The notes beneath the pieces were generated by a model. That model saw only the letters and a list, made by a program, of their open reading frames with translations, had not been told where the DNA came from and did not search any database. This document shows, piece by piece, positions 12,331-22,054 of a stretch of 64,000 nucleotides of DNA (its first letter is position 1; each line of letters opens with the position of its first letter). The translations under genes and the position numbers were made by a program. Location of the stretch: contig OZ022257.1 of assembly GCA_963978905.1 (NCBI GenBank), positions 11,554,509 to 11,618,508 on the forward strand, in the 5' to 3' direction. This DNA is from Trichostrongylus colubriformis. Taxonomy: Eukaryota; Nematoda; Chromadorea; Rhabditida; Trichostrongylidae.

Positions 12331-12751
12331 TCGCAGGATGCACCCTTTCTGCACAACCTTGGTGCGAATCAGGGCACTACATACATCCACTCAAATCCGA
12401 GCTAGTTACGCCTTTTCAGCTCAGGTGTTCAGTAAGAAGCTTATGCGGGCCGGTCAGCTTCAGTTCGAGTTGTAGTGGGTGTAGTGGTATCGGCAAACGG
12501 TGGTAGTGCAAAAAGTCTGCATCATCCTGGATAGTTACCCAAGGATCTATTGCTCGAGTAAGTGGGTCGACTAGTCTGTTTGTCGCGAGGCGATGCCTTG
12601 AAAAGAAATTTGCAAACTCTGAAACTGGTCATTCCCCTTGAGATCCCGCCTAGTGACTGAGTGACACTCAAAATTGAGAGGTTACACCTTTCCTACTTTT
12701 CCCTTGGGACTTCAGTGCCACCCCATGCTTACTTCTCCCATACATATATTG

Positions 12752-12784
12752 TCTTATTTTATTTTATTTTATTTTATTCTATTT
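12752..12784 (+). repeat. (TTTTA)n microsatellite
   Basis: Six or so units of TTTTA next to the RTE relic. A (TCAA)n run lies at 320..345. Confidence 0.85.
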
Positions 12785-12828
12785 ATTTGCCAAATCAATA
12801 TTTTAGATGTGTGGCACCTCATTAGATC

Positions 12829-13260
12829 AATTCATTCCTTCTTCGTCATGAATCTTGCTGCATCCTGCCAATTACACGTATTCAGCACTTTCTTGAACTC
12901 ATCTGGCCATCTAAATTTTGGTCGTCCGACCCGTCTTCGCGAATGTGGGAGATGTGGGAGCCATTCTGTTAGCTGTTTTGACCACTTGTATTCACTTGAT
13001 CGAGCCATTTCCCAAGCGTAACTCCATTTTCCTTCCATAGCTTTCTCCATCGCATCTTTGAATTTCGTGACTCCTCATAACCATGCATTTGTCTTGCGGT
13101 CCAGAAGACGTACTCCTACCATGCGACGCTCCATTTCTTTGTGCACATCTATGTCATCTATGTTGCTTCAACAACAAAATTACATGACCATTAATTTATG
13201 TTTCAGTTTGTCTTCAGCCATGATCTGTTTGTTCTTCGTCTAGCACTTGCCTCACTTCAC
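12829..13260 (-). pseudogene. RTE-type non-LTR retrotransposon, C-terminal relic
   Basis: On the minus strand the tail of an RTE-like protein is readable: HKEMERRMVGVRLLDRKTNA, then a stop, VTKFKDAMEKAMEGKWSYAW, WSKQLTEWLPHLPHS and RRVGRPKFRWPDEF. The order (ERRMVGV..., KWxWA..., RPxxRW) is characteristic of nematode RTE elements (family memory). The rest upstream is too decayed to follow. A (TTTTA)n run lies just downstream. Confidence 0.62.
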
Positions 13261-13439
13261 CAGCCTTATCATTACGGCGAGCTTCCTCGTGCCTCTAAGC
13301 CCTCGACCGTTCATAACAACGTTCGCGACCTCTCTTTCCTCGGTTCGACCTGTGTATCACATCAAAGAATCATTTCCACGACTTCACTCCGGTGATACGA
13401 GCCTGCTATGGTACCCGAAAAATGTACACAGAGGGACTA

Positions 13440-13905
13440 TTGTGGCGACGGCACCACAATAGCCCAGAGCGACGATGATTGAGGCACAGCAAAGTATGAA
13501 CGCTTTTTGTACGTAGTAGGAAGTTTTGTGACTCGTGACGGTCGCAATCCTTCTTCTGCCGCTTCACCACACATTCGCATTTCCTACCCTCCTTTCCACT
13601 TTCAGCTTCCGTTGTTGATCCGCTTGGTCTGCAGCTTCCTTGCTCCCACAGGCTTCTGGCCCAGAGTGGCCATTGTGACACCACAATAGCCCGGAGCGAC
13701 GATGATTGAGGCGCACAAAGTATGTACCCCATTCTGTACGTAATAGAAAGTTTTGTGACTAGTGACGGTCTCTATCCTTCTTCTTCCGCTCCACCACACA
13801 TTCGCATTTCCTACCCTCCTTCTTTCCACCTTCAGCTTCCGTTGTTGATCTGCTTGTATGGCTGACTCCCTCTCAGGTCTCAGCTCTCTTGCTTCTGCAG
13901 GCATC
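13440..13905 (+). repeat. Tandem duplication of ~230 bases
   Basis: CACCACAATAGCCC...GAGCGACGATGATTGAGG and CCACCACACATTCGCATTTC occur once in 13447..13675 and again in 13678..13905 in the same order with substitutions. Open frames through both copies are not recognisable proteins. Confidence 0.7.
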
Positions 13906-14129
13906 TGGATATGAATTCTTTCTTCTTCGGTAGTTCCTGGACTGAGCCCGTGTCTCGTTGTCGCCTTGTCCCTACTTACCCCTTGGACGGTGTCACATCT
14001 TGTTCCTTCTCATTCTCTGCACTTCCACCTGAAGGTAACGAAAATGACGCCAGCTCTTCTCCTACATCTCTTCAGAAGATTGGGGCTACGCGGCAGAATC
14101 GTAATTATCGCAAGTCCTATACTAATGTG

Positions 14130-14407
14130 CGGGTGGCGGGTGTATGGCAATTGCTCGATTTCGCGCGGCTGCCCGCGGCGAGCGGCACGGCGAGTGCGAG
14201 TCGTTTGCAGTTTTATCTGTTGAAACAGCAACAACGAGAACATAGGCGAAATTCCGAAGCTTCCAACCGCAATCTTTGATGATCCTTTACCGTACAAGCC
14301 CATTGCGTCTTGAGCGGAATTCCGAATGACTGCGGCAAGTCGTACTGATGGCGCCGCGAGTGCGACGCCGCGAAGCAAAAATTCGACCAATCGCCACACA
14401 CCCGTAG
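14130..14407. mobile_element. Covarying fold-back element, copy 2
   Basis: Core in opposite orientation to copy 1 (GGCGCCGCGAGTGCGACGCC at 14351). Arms GGGTGTATGGCAATTGCTCG and, inverted, GGGTGTGTGGCGATTGGTCG. Confidence 0.6.
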
Positions 14408-15184
14408 AAGAGAGAGGGGGGACTTTTTGTAGAATGCGCTGTTACACGAAACGATTACTAACATGATGAATCGGTGAACTTGTTAATGACAGGTGAATCA
14501 GGTAAAAGCGTGCCAGAATTCAGTGCTTAACAAGTTTGACACGTCAACCGTTCATAGGTGTTCAATATTCTACTAAATGCCCCTCCTACATCCACTAGAA
14601 GTCGCTTCCAACACACTTTCTTTATGGAGCGCACAGTACGCAATTACACAAGGCTACCCCATTGTGGAATGATGAGGAATTATTTGGAGTTGGAACATGA
14701 AGTTGGATTGGAGAGTGATCAAGTGGGTGCCAATGTAGTTGTTGCGGGGGGTGGAGGGCACTCCTCTGCGCTAGACGTCCGGCGCTACTTTTGCCTAAGT
14801 TTTCCGCCTATGCCTTAATTTTGGGGGAGCTCCAACCCCTTGAAGTAAGGCATAGGTAAAAATATAGATTTGAATGTACAAAATTATGACTGTAGAAAGG
14901 TTTCAGGAAAGGGAGGACAGTGTGACAATGAGTGCACCCTCCCCCCCCCCTCAACTACATTAGCACCATCAGAAGTCCTCTTTTGCAGAACTGGAAGTGC
15001 TCATTAGTAATTAGCACACATACATAGTAACACCATCGCAAAATCAGTAATCACGGACATAACTGAAGTGTGTTGAACGTATCCAGTGCTTTGATAATTG
15101 TTCAGAATTCGCGTTTCAGGATATCGCGCGATTCACCGAAGGAAAAAGGTTGCTACCGCAACTAGGGACCATCCCACTATGACA

Positions 15185-15850
15185 TTACTTTCATCAAAAT
15201 ATAAGCTTACAAGGGAAGGACCCGAGGTCGAAGTGGCCATTCGGATTGGGATACATATGGCTCGACGTATTTTCGAACGCTGATCTCGAACCTGCATTCC
15301 AAATTTGTGGAACGACTCTCTGAACGGTGATATGGAGCTTTTTTTTTTTTTTGAAAAAACAATGCTATTATATGGTAGGTTCGGAAGCCTGCAGCACGCG
15401 AGCAAACGTTCTCGCGCAAAATCAGTGCGATTTTCGTGTTCAAGAGACCAAGCTGTCCTATGGTACATGTTTTCAGCCAATAGGAGGCCTATTGAGTAGG
15501 CCAAGAACTTATCCGTAGTTTGATCAAATTCTTGTATTGGTTAAAAACATGTCCCATGAGGTAGTTTGGTCCCCTAAACACGAGAATGACACTGGTTTCG
15601 CGCGAGAGCGTCTGGCTCGCGTGCTGCGGGTTTCCAAACCTACCATATAATAGCATAGTTTTAAAAAAAATCCCTCCATAACTCCGCTCAGAGAATCTTT
15701 CTGCAAATTTGGATGCAGCTTCGAAATCAACATGCGAAAATACGTCGGACCATGTGTATCCCATTCCGAATGACCACTTCGACCTGGGGTCCTTCCCTTG
15801 TTAGAAGGAGCAAGGAGCCACTTTTTTGCTCTAGTAAGGCTCAGCAAAAA
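15185..15850. repeat. Fold-back repeat with ~300-base arms
   Basis: The left arm (15190..15490) and right arm (15540..15845) are inverted copies, e.g. ACAAGGGAAGGACCCGAGGT versus inverted ACAAGGGAAGGACCCCAGGT, and GCTATTATATGGTAGGTT in both. The spacer is about 50 bases. No target duplication was identified. Confidence 0.78.
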
Positions 15851-16031
15851 TGTACGCCTGAGTGTGCAAAGAACCCTCCAAGATGCTTAGATTTGAAACT
15901 TTTTATGGGATCCCCCAGCACATTTTGAAAGAACCGGAAAGGACACATATCGATCAAGCGATCCAGGCGAGTGCAGGATTCGCGTGACTCGCGCGATACA
16001 GGAGGAAGGATAAGGTACATACGGCCGCGCT

Positions 16032-17912
16032 CATAGCCATCGTTATTGGCGCATTGGCGAATGTAGTTGAGGATACTTATCAACTGACTGGCCACACCTT
16101 TTGACGGTTTCGGCGCATCGGCGAATGAGCAAAAGATGCATACGCTTTCCTTCATTAAGAAGGTAGCTGAGGTCATTTGTGGACCATTGGCGTACGTGTT
16201 CAATCAATCATTACTGACTGGAGAAGTTCCAGGGCGTTGGAAGCATACCTTTGTTACTCCGGTGCTGAAGAAGGAACCTTCTTCGGATCCGGCGAATTAT
16301 CGACCAGTAAGCATAACATCCCTGTTTTGCAGACTGTTTGAAAAATCACTCAAAGATCATATGCTAAAGTATATCGCTGGCGCTAAAATCTTTCCTCGCA
16401 CTCAACATGGTTTTACCCCTGGCCGGTCTGTGGAGACAAATATGATTGAAAGTCTTGATTACTGGTCCAAGGAGATTGATAACGGAAACTGTTGTGATGT
16501 TATTTATTTTGAATTTGCCAAAGCGTTCGACAGGGTTTCCCACAGAAAGTTGTTGTACAAGTTGGATAGGCTGGGCTTTCATCCCATCCTCATCAAATGG
16601 ACGGCAAATTTCCTCGCTGGGAGAACTTATCAGGTGCGTATCGGGCAAACATATTCCAGTTGCAAGGATGTGATAAGTGGAGTGCCGCAGGGGGGAGTAT
16701 TATCCCCGGTTCTTTTTAACATTTTCACCTCTGAGATTCCCAACCTATTTGAGGGTCTAGGTGTTATCACGGAGATGTATGCTGATGATGTAAAAGTTTT
16801 CAAAGCCACTAGAGGACCCGCCGACAGTGAACAACTGCAGGAGGCTATTACTCGGTTGGGTGAGTGGGCAAGACGATGGCAGCTACCTTTGGCCCCGAAT
16901 AAGACCATTTGTATGAGAATCGCTACTGATACAGCGGCTATTCCTTGCCCTTATGTGATTGACGGGATTGCAATCTCCCCTGTCAAGCGCATAAGAGATC
17001 TTGGATTTCATTACACCAATACTCTTGATTTCTCTATACATGTTCAGAATCGGTGCAGCTTAGCTCTCATGCGTACGGGACATATTTTCAAGGCACTGTC
17101 CACGACGAATAAGTCCATTCTGCTCAAGGCTTACAAGACCTATGTTCGACCTTTGGTCGAATCGGTGCCACTGTGTTTCACCCCGTAAGGAGAAAGGATA
17201 TTAACGCTTTGAAAAAGGTACAAAATAACTTCACGCGGAAAATACTTTTTCGAAGTAAGAAATTTCTACACTCAAGAATTCATAAGGCTTTTATTAAGAA
17301 TAAATATCTGGGACTTACTACGCTGGAATCAAGGCGCAAAATATTTGATGTGTGCAGGTACTATATAAGCTTCTGTACCAGAACAAGGATTTTGGCTCTC
17401 TTAGTTTCTATAAGATGGTTCGGTCTCGTACCAGAGGCGGTGAGCTGAAGATTTACTTGAACATCCCCAAAACCAATGTAAGGGCCCGAAGCTTTACATA
17501 TAGGGCGGCCAGCTTATATAATAGGTTAACTAAGAATGTAGCCTCCTCTGACAACTTTAATCAGTTTGCGCAACGTATGACTAAAGAACTAGGTGAATAC
17601 ATGATGTCCTAGTTCCTTGAGGTTCAGCAGTCCACTTCAGATTGATTAAATGCGTGCATTAACTTTGCAGTGTTGTATCCTGATTGTGAATTCTGAATTT
17701 TAATTTGCTGGTTTATCATGTTTGTTGATGTTCCGTTGGTTTGATTTTCCGTTTGTTAACTCTTTTTCTACGCTTGCCTTAGCAACGTAATAAACATTAA
17801 CATATTGGTCACAATGCCACGCCGTGCGTCGCGGCGCGTGCGGTTCCAGCGGTTGTGTGAATGCGGGAGCGCCTACGCGCTAATGCGCCAATAACGATGG
17901 CTGTAAACACGG
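16032..17912. mobile_element. TIR element arms that flank the CR1-like relic
   Basis: GCCATCGTTATTGGCGCATT at 16037 recurs inverted at about 17878, and the outer parts (GGCCGCGCTCATA and GGCCGTGTTTACA) also match. The retrotransposon relic lies between these arms, so it apparently inserted into a short TIR element. Terminal GGCC and following TAA resemble the TTA/TAA-duplicating family seen at 9658. Confidence 0.6.
16136..17612 (+). pseudogene. CR1/jockey-type non-LTR retrotransposon, reverse transcriptase relic
   Basis: The reverse transcriptase would copy element RNA at nicked DNA. From 16136 the frame shows PVLKKEPSSDPANYRPVS, RTQHGFTPGRSVETN, a VIYFEFAKAFDRVSH block, SGVPQGGVLSPVLFN and the catalytic MYADDVK box, then the thumb region. 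A frameshift near 17165 moves to a second frame (FHPVRRKDINALKKVQNNFT) and another near 17370 to a third, which ends at a stop at 17612 (LYNRLTKNVASSDNF). The 5' part with endonuclease is missing. An A/T-rich tail with AATAAA-like sequence near 17790 may be its 3' end. Clade assignment is by eye. Confidence 0.85.
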
Positions 17913-18501
17913 CCTAAAGATTAGGTGATACGCCTGAATCGTGAACTTTGAACAGCACCTTACCTTATTAACTAAAGTTTCGTTTTAAACTCATTCTCCT
18001 CATCACCCCTCTACCACCCACGGCTCAAACCTTCATAATGTGCTATGATGCTTTATAAGGAACGATTTCGTGAGAAACAAAATGTGAAATCGTTTTGTTG
18101 GATGAACGAGACGAAGATCACCAGATCTGTGAGGACATACTTTGCTGTCCGAAGGCATCTCGACTTCAAGCCTACAGAAAAGCACCGTGCGGAAGAAGGT
18201 TTTCCTAGTTTCTTACACACGATCAGGTTCAAAGTACACTACCTTACTGAGCGATGTCCTATACAGAAATTTCAGTGACCTACCGTGCTAGGCATTGATA
18301 AACTCAATGCCACAACTGCCACAAGCAACATCAAGCAGCAGCAGCAAATGTAAATGAAGTGGCAACAACAAGGTGAGAGATGGTATCTGTTTTGTTCAAT
18401 TCAGTTCAATTCAGTTTCAGATAAGATAACAACTTACTCAACACATGTTGTCTAGCTCATAGAAGTAGGGTGAAGAACGGCAGAGCGGCTTGCATTCATA
18501 C

Positions 18502-18711
18502 TTGGCGACTGATCATAAGCGCTCGCGCCTCCATGGTGGCATCAATACAGCGGCACAGCGGCACATTCTTTCCCACACAACACGCAGATATCTCCAACTC
18601 GTCGTGAAATCTTTCGAGTTCGGCTCTGAAGTGTAGCAAAGCAGAAGCTTCATCCCTAACGAATCCGGAGCCAATATGTGTAGCAATGTACTCGAATCGC
18701 TGTGACTCGAA
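18502..18711 (-). CDS. Coding exon of an unidentified gene (possibly 3' part of the secreted protein upstream)
   Basis: A 210-base open exon of 70 codons, phase 0 at both ends, sits between TTTCTACAG and GTATGA. It has no internal ATG early on. The translation is helix-like and acidic (EYIATHIGSGFVRDEASALL, HFRAELERFHDELE) followed by cysteines (ISACCVGK, PLCRCID). It is in the same orientation and the right phase to follow the secreted-protein exon at 22055. A possible terminal exon at 18304..18315 (CAG acceptor, then Leu-Trp-His-stop) would complete it. The function is not recognised; the exon itself looks convincing. Confidence 0.55.
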
Positions 18712-19180
18712 CTGTAGAAAAATTGATAATATTTATTATTTTCAATAGATAGGTGCTATAGGCAGATCATATAATATCTATTTTAGTTCATAGAGGGAAT
18801 GCATGTGATATTAAATTGGTTTCACTATGCTACACTTAATTATACAAGTAGTATGAGTATGTATGAAATGTGATTGCCCTGAAACAAAGTGAAAATCGAT
18901 AGAATAATGGCAATCAATACAGTTTATTAACATTCTAAAGTATGAAAAGACTCAAAGAGGTTCCCCAACAATAATGAAGACCCAAAGTGGGTTCCACAGG
19001 CAAAATAACTGAATTATCATCACAGAAAAAGAGATTTAGCATTAAATCACGAGGCAATCAAGAAAACCATCAATACAACAGAAGAACGTTTTATCAGATC
19101 AAATCTAGTCATTATTCTTTTCATAAAAAAATTTTCCAGCAAAGTTCCCGTCAGTCAACAGCTTTGTAGGCAGCCCCACT

Positions 19181-19570
19181 AGTATGTATACGGGTGTGTA
19201 CACCTATGACAAATTTTCGCGCAGCCGCGCGCAACGAGCGGCGCCACGGATTTCTTCGCGTGTGACTGCATACAGTGCAACACTCCTTTCAGAGTTTCAC
19301 GCCCGAATTTATTTCTTGATTAAGTCTGTAATCATGTAATGACATCGTTTATTTTACTTTTTATGTCACTAATTTGTCTTTTTAGGGCACAAAAGTTATT
19401 ATTTTAGATTGTTGAGACTAACAGCTGTTTTTAAAGGACCTCCATGGTACCAGACTCTTGCGTCCTGAGCGAAACAACAACTGGCCGCGAAAAGTTGTGC
19501 TGACGGCGCCACGAGTGCGACGTCGCAAAGCGAAAATTTGTCGTAAGTGTACACGCACGTATGTATACTA
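19181..19570. mobile_element. Covarying fold-back element, copy 3
   Basis: Arms GTGTACACCTATGACAAATT and, inverted, GTGTACACTTACGACAAATT, with self-matching outer flank AGTATGTATAC. Core GGCGCCACGAGTGCGACGTC at 19505. Confidence 0.65.
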
Positions 19571-20014
19571 TAGAATGGGTATTGATTTTACGCGTACAAC
19601 GAATATGCATCGCCGTTCATGGTCACTAATCCGTTTGATTGTGTCAGCATTTGCCACATCACACTGCTCCCGAACAATATGTGGCAGTCCCACTATGCAT
19701 TCTACAGGGTGTTATTGATTTTACGCGCACAATGATATCTGTCTCGTTTCCGCTAATACACTCTCTGGTGTGATGGATGCACTACAGACAGGCAAAATTG
19801 TCACGAGCAAAATTAATAATCATCCGCTCACGTTCCTGTGGGAATTATTTATGTTAATAATAATTCTAATAATGATCCTAATTATGTTAATAATAATAAT
19901 TGTTGATAATCCATCATAATTCCTCCTCTCGAATCGCATGGGAAAGTTCTGTTATCGATTAGAGACACCGGGAGGGATGAAATCGGCAGACTGTGAAATG
20001 TGAACGTACGAAGT

Positions 20015-20795
20015 GTTCAGCAATGCAACAATGGAGAAAGATGAATATTGCATTACCGAGGAAGACCGTGGTGATCATCATAACCAGAGCAGAAATAAAA
20101 CAGTGAAAAAACCGAGAAATAAAAACCCGAAAACTCCATTTCTTCTCGCACCCCTCTACGTCACCAGTAGGGGTAGACGACAGACGGGCGAGGGGTTGAA
20201 TCAGCCGGTGGCGCCGACTGTTGCCCCGCCTCGCCGGCAACTCTCCCGGCTGCAGATTGACACGCCGTGCTGCGGGATCGAGATGCGGATGATGAGAACC
20301 AAGCCGCGTTTTTCAATGCGAATTTTGCGACACATCACCTCTTTTGAAATGAAAGGTTTGTTTCAGAGAGCTATTCCCAGTTCCCGCTTTCCTTTGACCC
20401 CTCCCAGTGCCTCCAAGCGAGAGCTTCAGAAGACCACGAATGATGGACTTGCGGGATACGTGGGTGGGTGAAATGAAGGAGAAAGGTATGCTGCCACCCC
20501 TCCCCCCTTTGGCATGGCATGCACCAGACACAGAAGAGCCAGGGATGCTACTCTGCAATGCTTCGATGGGTTACAAAATCGCAACCTTACAATCTCGAAA
20601 CCCTCCCATAATGCTTGCGGAAGTATGTCAAGGCTCGAAATTCTAAACAAGCGACATCATCCCTCAATTAGAATGCTTCTCCTTGACGTGGAAGGTTTAA
20701 TTTGGACATAGATGAATATTACTATGCCGAGGGAGACCATGGTGACCATCATAACCAGAACAGAAATTGAGCAGATAAGAAAAGAGATTGACCAT
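20015..20795 (-). other. Two similar hydrophobic-segment-coding patches plus GC-rich spacer
   Basis: About 70 bases near 20040..20115 and 20711..20785 are direct copies with many substitutions. On the minus strand both encode a membrane-like stretch (LVMMITTVFLGNAIFIF and LVMMVTMVSLGIVIFIY). Differences are partly conservative in that frame. No splice sites were found around them, so they may be duplicated exons, a relic, or a repeat with an accidental hydrophobic frame. The 20160..20240 interval between them resembles the core of the fold-back repeat family seen at 35.5 and 47.4 kb. Confidence 0.3.
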
Positions 20796-20902
20796 TCACG
20801 ATTCACCACATCAGTCCTGCAAGCATTTCAAATCAAAAACCAAACCCGAAGCAAATTTTTGGCACTAAAGTTGCCTTACCATGAAGGCCGTTGAATTTCA
20901 AG

Positions 20903-21066
20903 CTTTGCCGTCGGCTCCGGTGCTGGTGGGATTCGTCTTCCAATGAAAAGAGAACGATATTTTGTGGAGTATGGTGGCATTGAGGTTGTTGATACAAGTG
21001 ATTCCTCTGGAAATCGTCTCATTGAGTTTTCCAGAACTTATTCCAATGCTGCATTTCTCGTCAGCG
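20903..21066 (+). CDS. Probable plus-strand exon, unidentified protein
   Basis: Between an acceptor ATTTCAAG and a donor GTATGT lies a 54-codon open frame (entry one base, exit one base). It contains GSGAGGIRLPMKRERYFVEY and GNRLIEFSRTYSNAAFLVSG, a credible globular sequence. It lies immediately before the mariner at 21102, which would sit in the following intron. The opposite strand is also open here but hits stops before any good donor. A second plus-strand open patch at about 22050..22126 (ending GAG/GTAGCA) overlaps the minus exon at 22055 and does not phase-match. Family unknown. Confidence 0.42.
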
Positions 21067-21101
21067 GTATGTGAATACATCTTTTCCCCTAATTGGAAGT
21101 A

Positions 21102-21972
21102 TTAGGTTGTCCCAAGTCTTGTAGGTTTTTTTTTCGATAATCACTTTTTATTATTGTTTCTTCCAACAAACAACAATTAAGCAACAACGTATTCACCATT
21201 ATTATCGACAACACTCTGCCACCTCATAGGTAAATCGTCGATTCCCTCCTTCCAGAACTTTGGGTTCTGAGAGTCGAAGAAGTCAGCGATCGCATTCGCA
21301 AGCAAGTCATAATCAACGAATCTCTTGGCCAGGAAAGATTCAAGAGGATGGGTAAGGTGGTACTTAGAAGGGGCAATGTCTGGAGAGTATTGCGGGTGGG
21401 GCAGGACATCCCAGCCAAGCTCTAGCTTGGCATGGGTACTCTTCGCGATTTGGGAGCTGGCGTTGTCATGAAGTAAGGTAACCGCGAACCTTTTCAGGCG
21501 CTTTTCTCGAACGGCGACGGCGTGCTGCTGGAGCTGGTGGGTGCATACGGCAGCGGTGACTGTCTCGCCTTGTACCGGCACCTCGCGGGAAGCATTCCTT
21601 TCGCGTCCCATAGAGGCACAGTCCTGAGCGTGGGTTGTCTTCCAGGTCAACCTCGCCGTTGCTGAAGCTAAAACCAGCAGCGCACAGTCTCGTAGCTCAC
21701 ACATCCCTTGCCCAATGCAGCGTTGATGGAGTCGCAAGCTTTCGTCGCTTTGGTGCCGCAAGACCACCCACAGTAGATGACACCGCGTGTTGAGTGGGTA
21801 TCGACTAGGGGCACTGTAGCTCTCTTCACGGAGTCTGGTGGATCGATATATTTTTAACAGAAAGCTCAGAGAACGTTCTACCATATTACTGAACCGCCCA
21901 GATATGTCTCGAAGTAAGCAAGAGTTATTGATGTTTTTGGAAAAATCCTACAAGAATTTTGGTACAACCTAA
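21102..21972 (-). mobile_element. Internally deleted mariner (copy 1 of a shared deletion)
   Basis: Inverted ends start TTAGGTTGTCCCA and are flanked by TA. Inside, the minus strand keeps the C-terminal transposase half (HDNASSQ, PHPQYSPDIAPS, RWQSVVDNNGEYVVA), but the third catalytic Asp is Lys (SKYH), and the segment containing the first Asp is deleted between the helix-turn-helix part and VQGETVTA. The length of 871 bases confirms the loss. The copy is dead. Confidence 0.88.
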
Positions 21973-22054
21973 TACTTTAATAGCACTATATTGATACGTT
22001 TAGGTGAAATAATGAGGTTTCTGCTGGTTTACAATTGAATAGAACGAAGGTAAC

